A DNA stretch of 64,000 bases from the NCBI GenBank assembly GCA_964059195.1, contig CAXKWD010000001.1:159018532-159082531 (forward strand), written 5' to 3'. The notes beneath the pieces are model-generated. The model did no database searches, was not told the origin of the DNA, and saw nothing but the letters and a program-made list of their open reading frames with translations. Shown in pieces: positions 12,105-24,685 of this stretch (its first letter is position 1; every line of letters starts with the position of its first letter). A program made the position numbers and the translations under genes. Origin of the DNA: Ectobius pallidus (taxonomy: Eukaryota > Arthropoda > Insecta > Blattodea > Ectobiidae).

Positions 12105-12375
12105 ATAGGACAAGTAAAAGTAAAGCGATCCCTATATAGGCCATGATGGCGTTTTAGGGTTCCAGGAGTTAAGTCTCCCAGATTTTTTAGGTTGTGAAAG
12201 TGGTAGCCATTTTTACCCCAGGATTACTTTGGTACTCATTTCTCTTGAAATTTGAGTCCATAGGGCCATAATGCCACCAGAAGGATTAGGCCAATTGAAA
12301 AATTTTAATGGCCTTATTGGGAATTGAACCCACAAGCTTCCTGTTTATAGTGTAGTACTTCAACAAACTGCACCA
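12105..12375 (-). mobile_element. tRNA-derived SINE, - strand
   Basis: Read in reverse from about 12375 the sequence has a tRNA-like head with a B box GGGTTCAATTCCC (12325-12337 reversed) and a body ending in a TAGGGATCGCTTTACTTTAC tail near 12120. Borders are approximate; no target duplication was identified. Confidence 0.65.
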
Positions 12376-12884
12376 CACAGTAAATGGTCATAGGTATTCT
12401 TAAGAAAGTAATGCCAACTTTCATTTACAGAAGGATTTTATGATGAGCGTAGCATTTTAACTTGCTAATTCATTTTCTTAATCTGAAACAAGCATATCTG
12501 TATTAGCTAAGATATTGCAGTGTTGTCTGTGGTGTCTTATCTGGCAGCTTCCTGCATATGAAGAGATTGTGCCATTGTCCCTGCAAACCTCTATGCCATT
12601 CTTGCTCGTGTTTCAGCTGTTGGCAGTGTGTTCTTGCTGTCTCTTGGCTTGTGGCCATTTGGTTAAATGTTGGTAATGGGACAACGAAAATCTATCAAAA
12701 AGAATGCATTGTTTCTTATTGGGAGTGTCGTTAACATTTTCTGTCTCTCAAGCTATTTTCATAACAGCTACACCTTTGATGTCAACTGTGTTGGTTGATA
12801 GGTGCTGGCTGTGATATGAGGAACCAATATTGATGGTCCAGATGCAAGAAAACAATATTTACACACTATATACTACATGTGTAG

Positions 12885-13150
12885 GCTTGGTGGTGTAAAA
12901 GTAGCATGCCTCTTTGGATCCAAAGGTCATGGGTTTGAACCTGGCCAGGTTCGAGGAATTTTTTAAGGTGTAAAACTCTTGTGCATGAAATCCTCCAGGA
13001 GGGACCATAAACTGTAGGTCCCATAAATTTACAGCATGTTCAAGAACCCTGAGCCTAAATTAGAGTCTAATTTTCCAGCCCTTTCACATCCAAGTAATAC
13101 CTAAGATTCCTCTAGCTTGTCATCGAGTGATGAGCTTACCAGCTGACCCT
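12885..13150 (+). mobile_element. tRNA-derived SINE, + strand
   Basis: The tRNA-like head begins near GGCTTGGTGGTGTAAAAG (A box region) with a B box ATGGGTTTGAACCTGG at about 12929-12944, followed by a non-tRNA body. Borders are approximate. Confidence 0.6.
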
Positions 13151-13260
13151 CTACCATTTATGAGAAAATAAGTGTAACCAAATTATGTTCAGTATTAAAC
13201 CCTACAAAAGGGGAGGCCCTATGCTCCATGTATAGTATGTTATCCATTCAGCCATATACA

Positions 13261-13852
13261 GTAAAACTTCGATTAGACACTTTCAAGGGACCAAAAAATA
13301 GTGCATTGTAGGCAGGAAATCATCTTATAGGGGAATGGCATGTCTTTGCAGCAACCAAATATAGACATCTTTTTTTGTCCATTTTTGCATTCAAAGTTGG
13401 AATACGCATTAGATTCAATGGTGCATTAGATTAGAGTACAAATCTGTTCTGTGGTTCGGCAATAACATTGATCACTTACATTACTATAAATTGCTGTAAT
13501 TCTTGAATTCATTACATTTATTGTTGGGCTATTACTGGTACACACAAGGGTTGAAGTTAATGTATCATTTTGACACTCAAGCTCAGCCCAAAGCACGATC
13601 AAAGGCGGCGGGATTCAATGCGGAGGTATCTATTGTCTTGGACTTCCCCCCAAACAAGTGGTACTATTCTTTATTCATCAGCATTCATGAATTCATTATA
13701 GTATAAAGTAAGACACTGATATAAAATACCTAATAGTGTTTCCTACTATTAATGCACATTGTATTTGCCAACAAACTCTTTTTTGATTATCTAAAGTTTC
13801 AAAGTTGGGGTGCGCATTATAATCAATGGTGTATTACATTTGAGTAAATACG
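13261..13852. mobile_element. remnants of pogo/Tigger-like element(s)
   Basis: CAGTAAAACTTCGATTAGAC just after TA (13258-13279) has the look of a pogo/Tigger terminal repeat. The block with CAAAGTTGG and GCGCATTA..ATCAATGGTG occurs twice in direct orientation (about 13391-13440 and 13798-13852), the second ending in TTGAGTAAATACGATA, an end type also seen near 58310. No intact frame or matching right TIR found; it may be two overlapping remnants. Confidence 0.5.
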
Positions 13853-14244
13853 ATATATAGCACTAAAGATATTACAAAGACAATAAAATAACTGTACTTT
13901 GTTTCAACTTAAAATTATACTGTACACACTACTTTACAAACATAAAAGCACTGTATAACTCAAAGTACTACCCAGTAAAGATGAGAATGATATCCCAAAA
14001 GATTCGCTGAATTGTTTTTGTGATAAAATTCTATTTTTTGTGTGACTTGAGGCTTTCCCTGTGTTGATAATGTATGGTGGTTTCTCAGGCTTCCAACTGA
14101 ATTGATTCCGAGCTTTCGGCAGCTTGGTCTTCTGCCATCTTTTGGGAGAAGTGAGCTGATTGTAGCGAGCTGCCAAATCTCAAAATCAATCCTCTTACTC
14201 ACTCATGTCGGGTTGGTCCATATTAAATCAACCAATAATGAAAT
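13853..14244. other. unassigned stretch
   Basis: Two overlapping 80-codon frames on the - strand (13934-14176, 13960-14202) show no motif I recognise. Nothing else supported. Confidence 0.4.
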
Positions 14245-14249
14245 AACTT

Positions 14250-15765
14250 GTTGGTGATATATTTTATTTTATTTTATTTTTAAGTATACATTTTCTGTTT
14301 CCTTATGTATCTGGGAGTACAGAATGATTTTTTTAATGTTTTTATCACTAACCCTTTGACTTCTAGTGGCCATTTTGTTTACAAAGATCTGGCATTTTTG
14401 GTGTTTTCAACTAGTTAGACATAAATTACATAACTATTTTTTATTTATTAAGATAACTTGAAAAACCCTCTTAATCTATAATAAAACAATCTGTAGTTCA
14501 TATTATGACCAAACATTTGTTAGGCTTTAAGAAAATAACCTAAATCTTTATTAGGAAATCATGTTTCGATTAGAAAATTAATGATTTTATAAAACTTGTT
14601 TGATAGAAAAGATGAAAACACACAATTAATATTTTTTCTAGAAGATAATATAATAGACCACTAGATGCTAGTAAAATTCTAGAGATTTATATATAATATA
14701 CCCTTTAGGTTTTACGAGTCTTCAGATACCTGAGATTTGGCTAAAATTGGTGATTTTCAAATCAGTGTCTCTCAGAAGGGACTGAACAAAAACAATCTGA
14801 AAGTTTCTCAAGGTATTCTTCTAATGACTAGTAATGACTGTATAAAATTTCGTCTTTGTGTTCTGACCAGAAGTAAGAAAATGTCAAAAATATGTGCTGT
14901 CAAATGAGCAAAAAAGGATGCTTTTAAATGAGCGATTATCACATACCACTAAATGTTAAAATACAGTAAAAATTGTCAAAATAATATAATTATTTGTTGT
15001 TGCTAGTAAAAAGAAATATGTTATAGAACTAAAAATTTAATGTTCAATAGTAGTAAGAAATTGATCAGTACTTCAGTAGTAGAACACCCTCTTGTCATTA
15101 TTGGCCGAGGAATCCTTAACATATTAGGACTTGAAAAGAACAAGCCTCTATCTGCAAATGACATCAAACTACTGTACCTCACTTCTTCAGTGATCAATAG
15201 CTGTGGTTGTGAGTGGTTATGTGTAAATAACACTTTATTTTATAACTAGAGAACGTTTTTTAGAATTGTGGTTTATATTTATTATCACAGAATATTTAAA
15301 ATATTAAAAATGTGAGTATAACGGAGGTGTTCTGTTAATGAATTTTTTCAAAAGAGGTAGAGTGATCTATTTTAAAAAGAAGAAACATTGATAAAAATAT
15401 TAAATGTGTGTTTTCATCCCTTCTATCAAAAAGTTTTATAAAATCGTTAATTTATTCTACCCGAAACATGATTTTCTAATAAAGTTTTAGGTTATTTCTT
15501 TAAAAGCTAAATAATTTTTGGTCGTAACATGAATTGTAGATTGTTTCTTGTAGATTAAGAGGGTTTTTATTTCAAGTTGATACCTTAATAAATAAAATAG
15601 TTATATAACTTACTGTTAACCTTTGAAGACCCCAAAAATACAGATCCTTCTAGACAAAATGGCTGCTAGAAGGCAAAGTATTAGTGACAAAATGTTTTGT
15701 ACTCCCAGATACATAAGGGAACAGAAAATGTATACTTAAAGATACGATAAAATATGTCAGCAACA
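14250..15765. repeat. 1.5-kb element with about 400-bp inverted arms
   Basis: The left arm (about 14250-14670) is mirrored by the right arm (about 15355-15765). Examples: AAGTATACATTTTCTGTT and TATGTATCTGGGAGTAC on the left return reversed at 15696-15738; GATGAAAACACACA on the left returns near 15400-15420. The arms differ by many substitutions and small gaps, so the duplication is old. The 700-bp spacer holds no recognisable protein. Type unknown. Confidence 0.8.
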
Positions 15766-15775
15766 TCCATTTCAC

Positions 15776-16749
15776 CCAGTCCGAGAAATCTTTATACAAA
15801 GTTTTATTTTTTGATTAATCATTTTAATTTTCTCACCAACCAAAAATATATTTTTTTCCTTCCTACCATATAAAAATCCCTTTAGGCACGCCTATAGGCT
15901 GAGGTAGATTTCAAAGTGCTTTTGGTTTAATTTACTGTCGCTGCGTAATACTCTTCTTCTTTAGCCTTGGCATGACAAACCCGCAATAATAACTGCAAAA
16001 AAGAAGAAAGAGCACTTTTTCAAGCATTCAAATTTCGCCATTTGTGAGAACTATCAAGAAACTAGTTATTGATTTGTAGAGTACTCATCAAGAGCTTTTC
16101 AACGATACCCCACAAGACGTAGTTTCAAAAATTTCGAATTTCCATCCCCCCACCCCCAGTCGTACCCCCAAAACCCCCGAATCGTTGGTGTCACTGTGAA
16201 CTCCATAGGGAGTACTCTAACTTATTCAAATAAAGTTTCCCTCTATACTTCATAGGGGCCGAGATATAAATGTTTTAAAATTTCAACCCTCTCCCCCGAC
16301 CCTCCCTTGGGCCAATTTTGCTCATTAACGAACTTGTTCGAACTATTTGGCCTAGAAATAACATAATAAAATTTGGTTCAATTATCTTCGAAATTACGCC
16401 CGCTAGCGTGTAAAGAAATACAATATATAAATATCACAATTTTTTTTTTTTAATATATATTTTAAACAGGCGGTGGTTTCGTACTTAGGAAGGCATGAAA
16501 CGTAAAGATATGAAAGAATTTTTCGAAAGTCATGACATGGTATCGATTGCAATAGGTAGATTTTTCTTCGAAATGTACCTAAAACTATAAAACTCATCAA
16601 TTTCATATCTGTTGCATTTACTACTGATGACTTAGATAACAATTAGGCCTATTCACCATTTTTGGTTTAGGTTACTTATATCCCTACTGTCAGTTTTGCT
16701 GTTGGTGGCAGTAAGAATAAAATTACCATTTTCGGGCGTTAACACTTTA
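15776..16749. other. unassigned repeat-like stretch with C-rich runs
   Basis: C-rich tracts at 16144-16179 and 16291-16308 lie in otherwise AT-rich DNA. The texture recalls the G/C-run blocks of the 1.9-5.0-kb inverted repeat, but I could not align the two. No coding feature seen. Confidence 0.35.
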
Positions 16750-16776
16750 CAATAGAATATTAGAGGAAAAAAATTC

Positions 16777-16849
16777 CTCCGACACGGGACTTGAACCCAG
16801 GACCTTTGGCTATTCGCGCCAATGCTCTACCAACTAAGCTAAGCCGAAG
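16777..16849 (-). repeat. tRNA-like head of an inverted SINE copy
   Basis: The - strand sequence folds like the three + strand copies to its right: D arm with TTAGCTTAGTTGGTAGAGCA, anticodon stem TTGGC/GCCAA with loop GCGAATA, T arm CTGGGTTCAAGTCCC. The acceptor stem has one mismatch. It faces the + strand array head to head. Confidence 0.75.
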
Positions 16850-16950
16850 TTCAATTCACAGCGCCAGATGGAACCTGATTGCCCTAATGGTCTACCTCAC
16901 AGACAGACAAGTTATGTCATATGCAGTACTATGAGGCACACTAATTAGTG

Positions 16951-17745
16951 AATTGAACTCCGACTTAGCTTAGTTAGTAGAGCATTGGCGCGAATAGCCA
17001 AAGGTCCTGGGTTCAAGTCCCAGTGTCGGAGGAATTTTTCTCCTATAATATTCTCATGTAATGCCCAACAGAGACAATAATCTGTGGTTCATGAAAGCTT
17101 ATGTATATATCTTGAATGTTAACTGAACAATAACAGTGGGAGCCCGGTCACAAAAATCACTAATTAGTGTCCCTCACAGTACTGCATATGACGTAACTTG
17201 TCTGTCTGTGAGGTAGACCATTACGGCAATCAGTCATAGGAGAGAGGTTCTATCTGTCGCTGTGAATTGAACTCCGGCTTAGCTTAGTTGGTAGAGCATT
17301 GGCGCGAATAGCCAAAGGTCCTGGGTTCAAGTCCCAGTGTCAGAGGAATTTTTCTCCTATAATATTCTCATGTAATGTCCAACAGAGACAATAATCTGTG
17401 GTTCATGAAAGCTTATGTATCTATCTTGAATGTTATCTGTACAATAACAGTGGGAGCCCGGTCACAAAAATCACTAATTAGTGTGCCTCACAGTACTGCT
17501 TATGACATAACTTATCTGTCTGTGAGGTAGACCATTACGGCAATCAGTCATAGGAGAGAGGTTCCATCTGGTGCTGTGAATTGAACTCCGGCTTAGCTTA
17601 GTTGGTAGAGCATTGGCGCGAATAGCCAAAGGTCCTGGGTTCAAGTCCCAGTGTCAGAGGAATGTTTCTCCTATAATATTCTCATGTAATGTCCAACAGA
17701 GACAATAATCTGTGGTTCATGAAAGCTTATGTATCTAACTTTACA
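16951..17745 (+). mobile_element. tandem array of three tRNA-headed SINE units (314-bp period)
   Basis: Three 74-nt tRNA-like heads at 16958-17031, 17272-17345 and 17586-17659 are spaced exactly 314 bp apart. Each has a 7-bp acceptor stem (CTCCGGC with GTCGGAG or GTCAGAG), A box TTAGCTTAGTTGGTAGAGCA, anticodon stem TTGGC/GCCAA and B box GGGTTCAAGTCCC. The loop GCGAATA would give anticodon GAA (Phe), but it lacks the universal U33 and the purine at 37, no CCA-type context distinguishes it, and each head is fused to the same 240-bp body. I read them as tRNA-derived SINEs, not working tRNA genes. The third body is cut short near 17745. Confidence 0.8.
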
Positions 17746-18470
17746 GTACTTCTTATTATTATTGTACTGTATTGGATTACAAAGTGCTTAAGGGGAGAAA
17801 GTTTCAAAGTTAAACTGCATTGTCTCGGTAATGCATCCCCCTGAAATACACTTGCTCTGTAGCTTAGCAAACCTACCTCACAAGGCTACCGAGAGGTGAC
17901 TTACTTGCTCTGTTTCCTGGAAAGAGTTTGTTGTGGCTTGTTTTGGACAAATGAGATCTGAACCAGAGATTCTTTCTGCTAAGAACTTAAGACATTTTTG
18001 CGCTTTATGAGATCCAGCCTTTTAGCTGGGAATTTTTTACAAATGTCCATAAAGCATGAAATTCAAGTGATTGAAGAAAAAGAACTTATTAGTGAACTAC
18101 AGTGATGACACAAAAACCACATTTGGACATACAGAATTAAAAAACAAACAAACAAAAACAACAACAACCCTAGAATTTGGTTATAAGCCTATAAAGCTCT
18201 AGTTGTCCTGTGGTTCCTACTTTTGTTTTTATCTAAGCTCTGAAGTGTGTCAGCATGGACGAAGTACACAAATCAATAAAGTAACACATTCCTCATTAAA
18301 AGTAGGCTTGTCAGCTGTACTAGAATGATTATGTGTCTGCTTGGGAATCGGATATTTTTCTGTTACAAGTGTGTTCACTTTTACTTCTTCTGCATATGCC
18401 ATAGGTACTATAGGTAGTGGAAGTATTGTTTTCGACCCCCAAATTCGAAGTTGAGTTTTTAGCATAAATA
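17746..18470. other. AT-rich stretch without recognised features
   Basis: An AAAC-rich simple tract at 18138-18168 is the only structure seen. Confidence 0.45.
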
Positions 18471-19195
18471 CACGTTTTGAATTACCCTGGATTCGAAAAT
18501 ACCATTTTTGGAAACATGTCTGCATGTGTGGATGTCTGTGAACAGCCTAGCTCCAGAACGGAAAATCGTATGAAAACAAAATTTTGTATTTCGTTCAGGT
18601 ACCTTCTGAAGATGTGACACAAAGATTGGCGACAAGTTTCTCTTATTTTTAAGGGGACTTGATATGAAGAGATTTTCTTTTTTATAATTTTCTTGAAAAC
18701 TGCTCTAGCAATTTTCTTAAATTTTTGCACATGGGTTGCTTATACTAAGAGCTAAAACTTTTATTTGAAACATTTTTCAAAAAAATTCCCTGAATGGTAG
18801 TTATAAGCCACTCACTCTAAATGCATGCTCTTTGCAATACAGCCTCTTGTAACAGAAAATTGTACGAAAACAGAATTTTGTACTTGGGTTAGGTTCCTTT
18901 TGGGGATGTGATACGAAGATTGACGATTACTTTCTCTTATTTTTAAAGGGACTTTACATGAAGAAAATTTAATTTGTTGCAATTTTCTCGAAAACAGCTC
19001 TTAATATTTTGTTTAAAATCTACGCATGGGGTGCTTATACTAAGAGCTAAAACTTTTATTTGAAACATTTTTTTGAAAAATTTATGTGAAGGGTAGTTAT
19101 AAGCCACCCACTCTGAATAAGTGCTTGCTCTTTGCAATATGGCCTCTTGTTCTATATCAGAATGTGAATTGAGAAAATGTATTGGCCATGCTTAA
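18470..19195 (+). repeat. satellite-like repeat, about two tandem units
   Basis: Units of roughly 300 bp repeat in tandem. Shared blocks include AGCTAAAACTTTTATTTGAA (18751 and 19043), GGTAGTTATAAGCCAC (18797 and 19092) and CTCTTATTTTTAA (18641 and 18934). The same family lies in reverse at 47590-48240. No conserved reading frame. Confidence 0.85.
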
Positions 19196-19365
19196 AGTAA
19201 AGAAAGTTACGAGAGTACATTAATCAGATTTTATTTGGGTTATTTAGACTTCGGGAATTTCGATGTGTTGTGGTAACGACTTTCTCTTCATTTTTACAAC
19301 TAATTTACATTATTACAAAATAATTGTATTATACTAAGAGGCTAGCTTATATTTGGGCAGAGGAA

Positions 19366-19710
19366 GTTATGTGAATTTAAACTAAACTAAACTCCGTGGC
19401 GCTACATCCCTGGAGGGACTTGGCCTACCACCCGACCGCTGCGTCATCTCCCGTAGGCAGATGGCAGGATTGGTGGGCATGTGGTCAGCATGCCGACACC
19501 CACGGCCGTTAATGGTGGTTTTCTTGACCGGAGCCGCTACTTCTCTATCAAGTAGCTCCTCAATTTTGAATCACGAGGCTGAGTGCACCCCTGCCAGACC
19601 TCCCTACCTCAGAAAAATCCGAGGAGGTACCGGGAATCGAACCCGGGCCGACGGATCTGTAGTCAGCGACGCTAACCACAAGACCACGCCGGCGGACGTT
19701 ATGTGAATTT
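19366..19710 (-). mobile_element. tRNA-derived SINE with perfect 13-bp target duplication
   Basis: The SINE body is 19379-19697 on the - strand. Read in reverse it starts CCGCCGGCGTGGTCTTGTGG (A box region), has B box GGGTTCGATTCCC, a GC-rich body and an AGTTTAGTTTAG tail. GTTATGTGAATTT flanks it on both sides (19366-19378, 19698-19710), showing LINE-driven insertion. The clean duplication points to a relatively young copy. Confidence 0.93.
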
Positions 19711-22700
19711 CACATCAGATTTTTCTAAAATGTACTTGCAATTTCATACTCAAAATCATTATCTTAAAGCATTTTGTTATACGTTTTCACTATAAAACTG
19801 GTTTTCATTTGCAATTAGTATGAAAAAGTTGGTATCTCTTCAGGCCTGTCAAGTTCTGTTTTGGGGAGGCTGATGGTTGTCAGATTGTTGACTAATTGTT
19901 TTTGTATGTCACACTGATATTTATATAGTGTAATTTGGAGGAGAGCCAGAAATGGTTGCAGTTTAGTTGCATATGAAAGGTTATGGTTAAACTTTCCTTT
20001 ATTCTGATGGACCTACTGTAGACGTTTTGCAGTCAGTGATGCCAGTCTAGACATTTCATGTCAGCCTACTTGAGGTATCTTTGAAAACGATCTTGGTTTG
20101 AAGAACATTCATTGATCTTAGTACCTGGCTATTGATCATGTGAATGACTTGACTTATGTAAACAAGGAAGTGTCAGAGTCTTTTAAAAAGGTGTACTTTA
20201 CTTGTCAAATCAAGTTCACAGTTCACTTCAATTCTTTATTCACCGTAGGGATACATGATCCATGGCTTCATCATAATATTACAAAATTAGAAGATTTTAA
20301 TTTACATTTAAAGATAAATTAAATACACTTGACAAATAAATCTAACAAGGAGAATATAGAGAGTTAAAAGAATTATGTATCTATATTAGTTGTTTCTATG
20401 GAGAGAGACAGAACGACATAAAATCATTTATATCAAGAAACATGTTTTATGAGCATTAATTTTAATTTCTTCTTGAAAATACTGGTGTTTAAATTTAGTA
20501 GAGATGACGGTAACTTATTATACATACGGATACCCACATTAAGCCTGGTATAGTTGGTTACAGAAGGATTTGTCCATATACTGATAGCTTTAATAATTGA
20601 TTATATTATTTCACATATCATTTGTAAAAAAATTATATAGATTTAAAAAATAGTTTACTCATAATGCATACAAAACACAAATTCAGATTCATGATCGGCA
20701 TTTCGTTCTAGTACAGGATTTGAAGGCAATATAAACAGAATTGTAAATAAATAAATAATTTTCTGTATTGGTAATGTTTTTATTATTGCAGATATTAAGA
20801 AATATGAATACTAAAACTAATTAAAAGTGCTTAATAGGTCTACATTGCAATCAATTTATTTTTCATATATTTCATATATTTATTGACATAAAATGTTCCA
20901 ACACAAATGTAGGAACAAACATTTGAGCACTATTGCTTCTTTACAATTTGTGGAGATGACACAGTCGTGAAAATAATACAGATCTTACACATAAAACCAA
21001 GAGAGTATACAGCTTAACAATTAAGAGAACTTCATAAATTTAAATTTTTATAAATTAAACAATAACCATAACTATAATTGTAACACCCTCAAATTACAGT
21101 CACCTTTAAATCCATAATATTATATTTTGATGCAGTAAATTCACTGCACAGATCATGTGATCAAGTATGCTAGTATGATTTCTTATATTAATATCCCTTT
21201 CCCTCTAAGAAAGTGCCATTTCTAAGCAAAGTAAGAACTACAAGGTCTGAAAATAAAAGATGGCAAAGTAACAAGAGCATCTTAATAGCAGCGTGTTAAT
21301 TTTTCACATAAAATTTTCATTCTGCTCTGGGTATTGAACTTGGATCCTAGGCCTAATGTAGTCACTGGGTTGCACGGGCAGTATCACATTGGCTTTCTAT
21401 GAACGGTCACAGTTCTAAGTTGCAGTATACACCCCCACTGTTAAGTAACCATAAACCAACTAACCTAGGCCTAATGTATGAAATGTATGTTATTTTGAAA
21501 GGTATAAGGGGCATTTTTTATATTAATGATAATTTGCATGAAGTACCTACTGGAGATGTTTGTAGTTGAGAAGAATGTATGGGTGCAGTTGCAGTGAGCA
21601 TCTGGCTAATGCTGCCTATGTAGTCCATGCATTGGGAGTAGCCTGAATGATAGTAGCTTCTTGAATTATCTCTGAATTTGTGTTGATGACTTGACCTGAA
21701 AGTATCAATTTTAAAGTTTATAGTAAATTTTGTGAAGTGAATATATTGTACTTCACTACTTGAAACAATATCAGTTTCTTTCAAGAAAACAATGAACCCA
21801 GATCACCATAAAACATGAACTTCACACAAGATGGTACACTTAAGAAACCCAGATCTACTGTACATCGTATAAAGCAAATTGCAGACTGTTAAAATTAATT
21901 AAATTTGTGTACTTCATTTGGATTGGAATGGCTATAAATGGCAGAAACTATGCTACATTTGCATTCTCATTTAGTCATAACTTCAGAATAATGCCAGAAA
22001 AGCTTGAATTGAATACATCTTATTCATTGCCATGGGTTTAATATAGTATATTTTTTACATAAACATACGAAGGTTTCATCTAGATCCCTCCCATGAAATT
22101 TATCAGGAGTAATAGGTAATCATATTTTTCTGAAGTACTTTCTAGAAGTGTCGATTTGTGTAAAGCGTTATTTTCATAACTAAATTGTTGTAAAACACTT
22201 CTTTGAAAATTGGAGGAGCACTGACATTAAATAAATAATTTTTTTTAATACCTAGGTGTAAGCCTTTTATGCTAGGTTCATTGCTTAGTATAGGTCTTTC
22301 AGTGGGTGAGTTGTTCGATTGCATTCTATTTTATCTCTTTTTCTCTCTGCCTGTCTGTTTCTCTCTCTCCCTTTTCCCTCTTCTGGACAGGCAATAAAAA
22401 CCTTCCAACATGAAGTAAACATCAATGTAAAAGTTCTATGAAAAGTTAGTCAAGCTTCTGGACATGAGAGCCTTTGAACAAAATTAATCCATAGTTTCAC
22501 ACTCTGTAGTACCACAGATTTGCTGAGTGTTCGTCTATGTATGGATTATGGTATGTTATATTAAAGATTCTGTATTGTGTTGTATTATGTTATAGAAAGT
22601 TCACTCAAGCTTGAATGCTTTTCAAATTGAAATTCACCATGTAATAATTTGGCAACTTAGATTCTTAAGCAGATTATCTGTCACTTCAGTTTTTATGAAA

Positions 22701-24540
22701 CAAATAACTTACTAATGTTTATTTGACCAAACTTGGTATATACTGGTAGTTAGTTGTTGTGATGTTGACTGTGCCGGACTTGATCTAATTTAAAACAACA
22801 GCCAACTTTTATTCTACCTTGAGCAGCACTAAATATAACTCAGCTGGGGTCAGGTCAATCTACTATATTCTGTGCCAACACATTCCTCACCACAACAAAA
22901 GCAACACTTTGTCTGATAGACTGATAGCATTAACTCACGATACATTTTTCTCCCTGCATTATTCCCAAATATGCATGAACTGGCAGCTCTAGGCATGGTA
23001 TTGTGAAAGATTTAATGAAGGGATCGGTAAGCCAATGCAAAATTTGGCATTTGTCCAGATAAATATATTTTTCAGCTGTTTATTACACTTCCCATTGCCC
23101 ACATTTGTTTTTCAAGAGAATGGCATATCGTTATTAATTTGACGGGTGCAGAGTAGGAAAAAGAAGATGTTACCCTGCGGTTAAATTTATCTGTACAGGT
23201 TTGCTCCAGATTTATTCTATTGTTCGATTTTATTAAAAGTTGTTGCTAAATTGTTAATCTGTCAAGCTAAGATGAACTTAAATAAGAATAACAAGAATAA
23301 CTGGTTCCATGCAAAATCTCAATAAATTTTTCTGCTCTGTTTATACAATTCACCTATCTATCTTACTCATTACTAACATTAAATAGAATCTGTTTTAGGC
23401 AGGCAATTTAATGTATGTAGATGAACTGTCCTTCCTGTGGTTGATTTAGATATCCACGAAGGTTAATTTTTCCTGCCTGTCCCATATTTCACTTCCAAGT
23501 TTTGTTGGTAGAAAATCAAAAGATATGTAATATACAGATTGACATCCTTAATGGGGGCTATGCAGAAGAACATAAATGATAAAATGAGAAGGAATGAGGA
23601 GAATTGCCTGTTCACAGGTGCAAGCAACAACTAACAGCTGATTGTGTAGTACAGTGCCTCCAGAAAACAGTGGTGTGAACTTAAAAATGTATTGCAAAAT
23701 CCATGATGAAAATCTGATGGAACCGGGTTTTTGATGGCTAGTTTTTTTAAATGTCAACCTGTAATATGCATTAAATGCTTTGTTTTGCAACATTTAATGA
23801 AAATAGTAAAACCAGAAAACTTTGTGGACATTTTTCATGCAATTTTTTCAATGTTTGTTCCCCACCAAATGAAATACATGGAAAACAAAATTACTGGCCA
23901 ACCACTCATAGCTTCTTACACACAGCACAATTAGAGCTCCTTGTATAATACCTTATGTTTTTTCATGGCTTGTTGCATACTGCTTTATATCCAGCAAAGG
24001 TGTAGGCCATCCAAGACACTTTTCTTGAATTGTTAACTTTTAAAAAAATTTGCTGTATTTATACCACTGCCGTCTCGAAAATTACACTGCCTGTCCTATG
24101 CTTTATTTTAACATGGAGTTCAGAGTATTGCTCAATTGCCTAATTTCTCCAGTAGAGCTGACACAGTTCGCACCCAGATTGCATGAAATTCCAGCAAACT
24201 TCAGTTTCCGAGTTTATACTTTAGAGGGCAACACAAAGCGTAGAAGCAATGTACGGCAATGTATAAGGTATTGCAGCAAGATGCCGTAGATGCTGCCATC
24301 TGTAATGGTGCCGTGTATGCAAAATTAGCTGCATAGGACAGACAGTGTAATTCTCGAGATGGCGGTGATTTGGGTTCAGCTGTGAGGCCAGGAACTTGGG
24401 ATCTGTATCTATACAGTAGGCCATAAAACTATTGATTGTCAATTATGTTCTATTGTTGGTGTACTTATAGAGTAAATTTCAACTAATATTAATTTATATG
24501 AAGTGATAAAGGATGAAATAGTGAGGATGATTCATGGTAT
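19711..24540. other. AT-rich stretch without recognised features
   Basis: No exon, transposase motif or clear terminal repeat was identified. A possible degenerate tRNA-like B box on the - strand near 21325-21345 is too weak to call. Confidence 0.45.
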
Positions 24541-24544
24541 GTAA

Positions 24545-24685
24545 ATATCCAATTCGGTGTTTGCCTTTATGACTGGGGAAACCATGAAAAAACTCATGTC
24601 AAATTGTCCGGCCACGGGATTTGAACCTGGGGTCTCCTGAATGCAAGTCCAAGACGTTAACATCTCGGCCACCTCGCTTGGTAAT
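24545..24685 (-). mobile_element. tRNA-derived SINE, - strand
   Basis: Read in reverse from 24685: AGCGAGGTGGCCGAGATGTT (A box region), then CAGGTTCAAATCCCGTGGCC (B box). The body ends near CGGTGTTTGCCTTTATGAC read on the + strand. A second copy of the same family is at 42460-42600. Confidence 0.75.

Noticed and set aside
16958..17659. Three functional tRNA-Phe genes
   Set aside because: The anticodon loop lacks U33, each copy is fused to the same 240-bp body with a 314-bp period, and a reversed copy adjoins; the SINE reading fits better.
19461..19706. 81-codon frame at 19461
   Set aside because: It lies entirely within a GC-rich SINE on the opposite strand.
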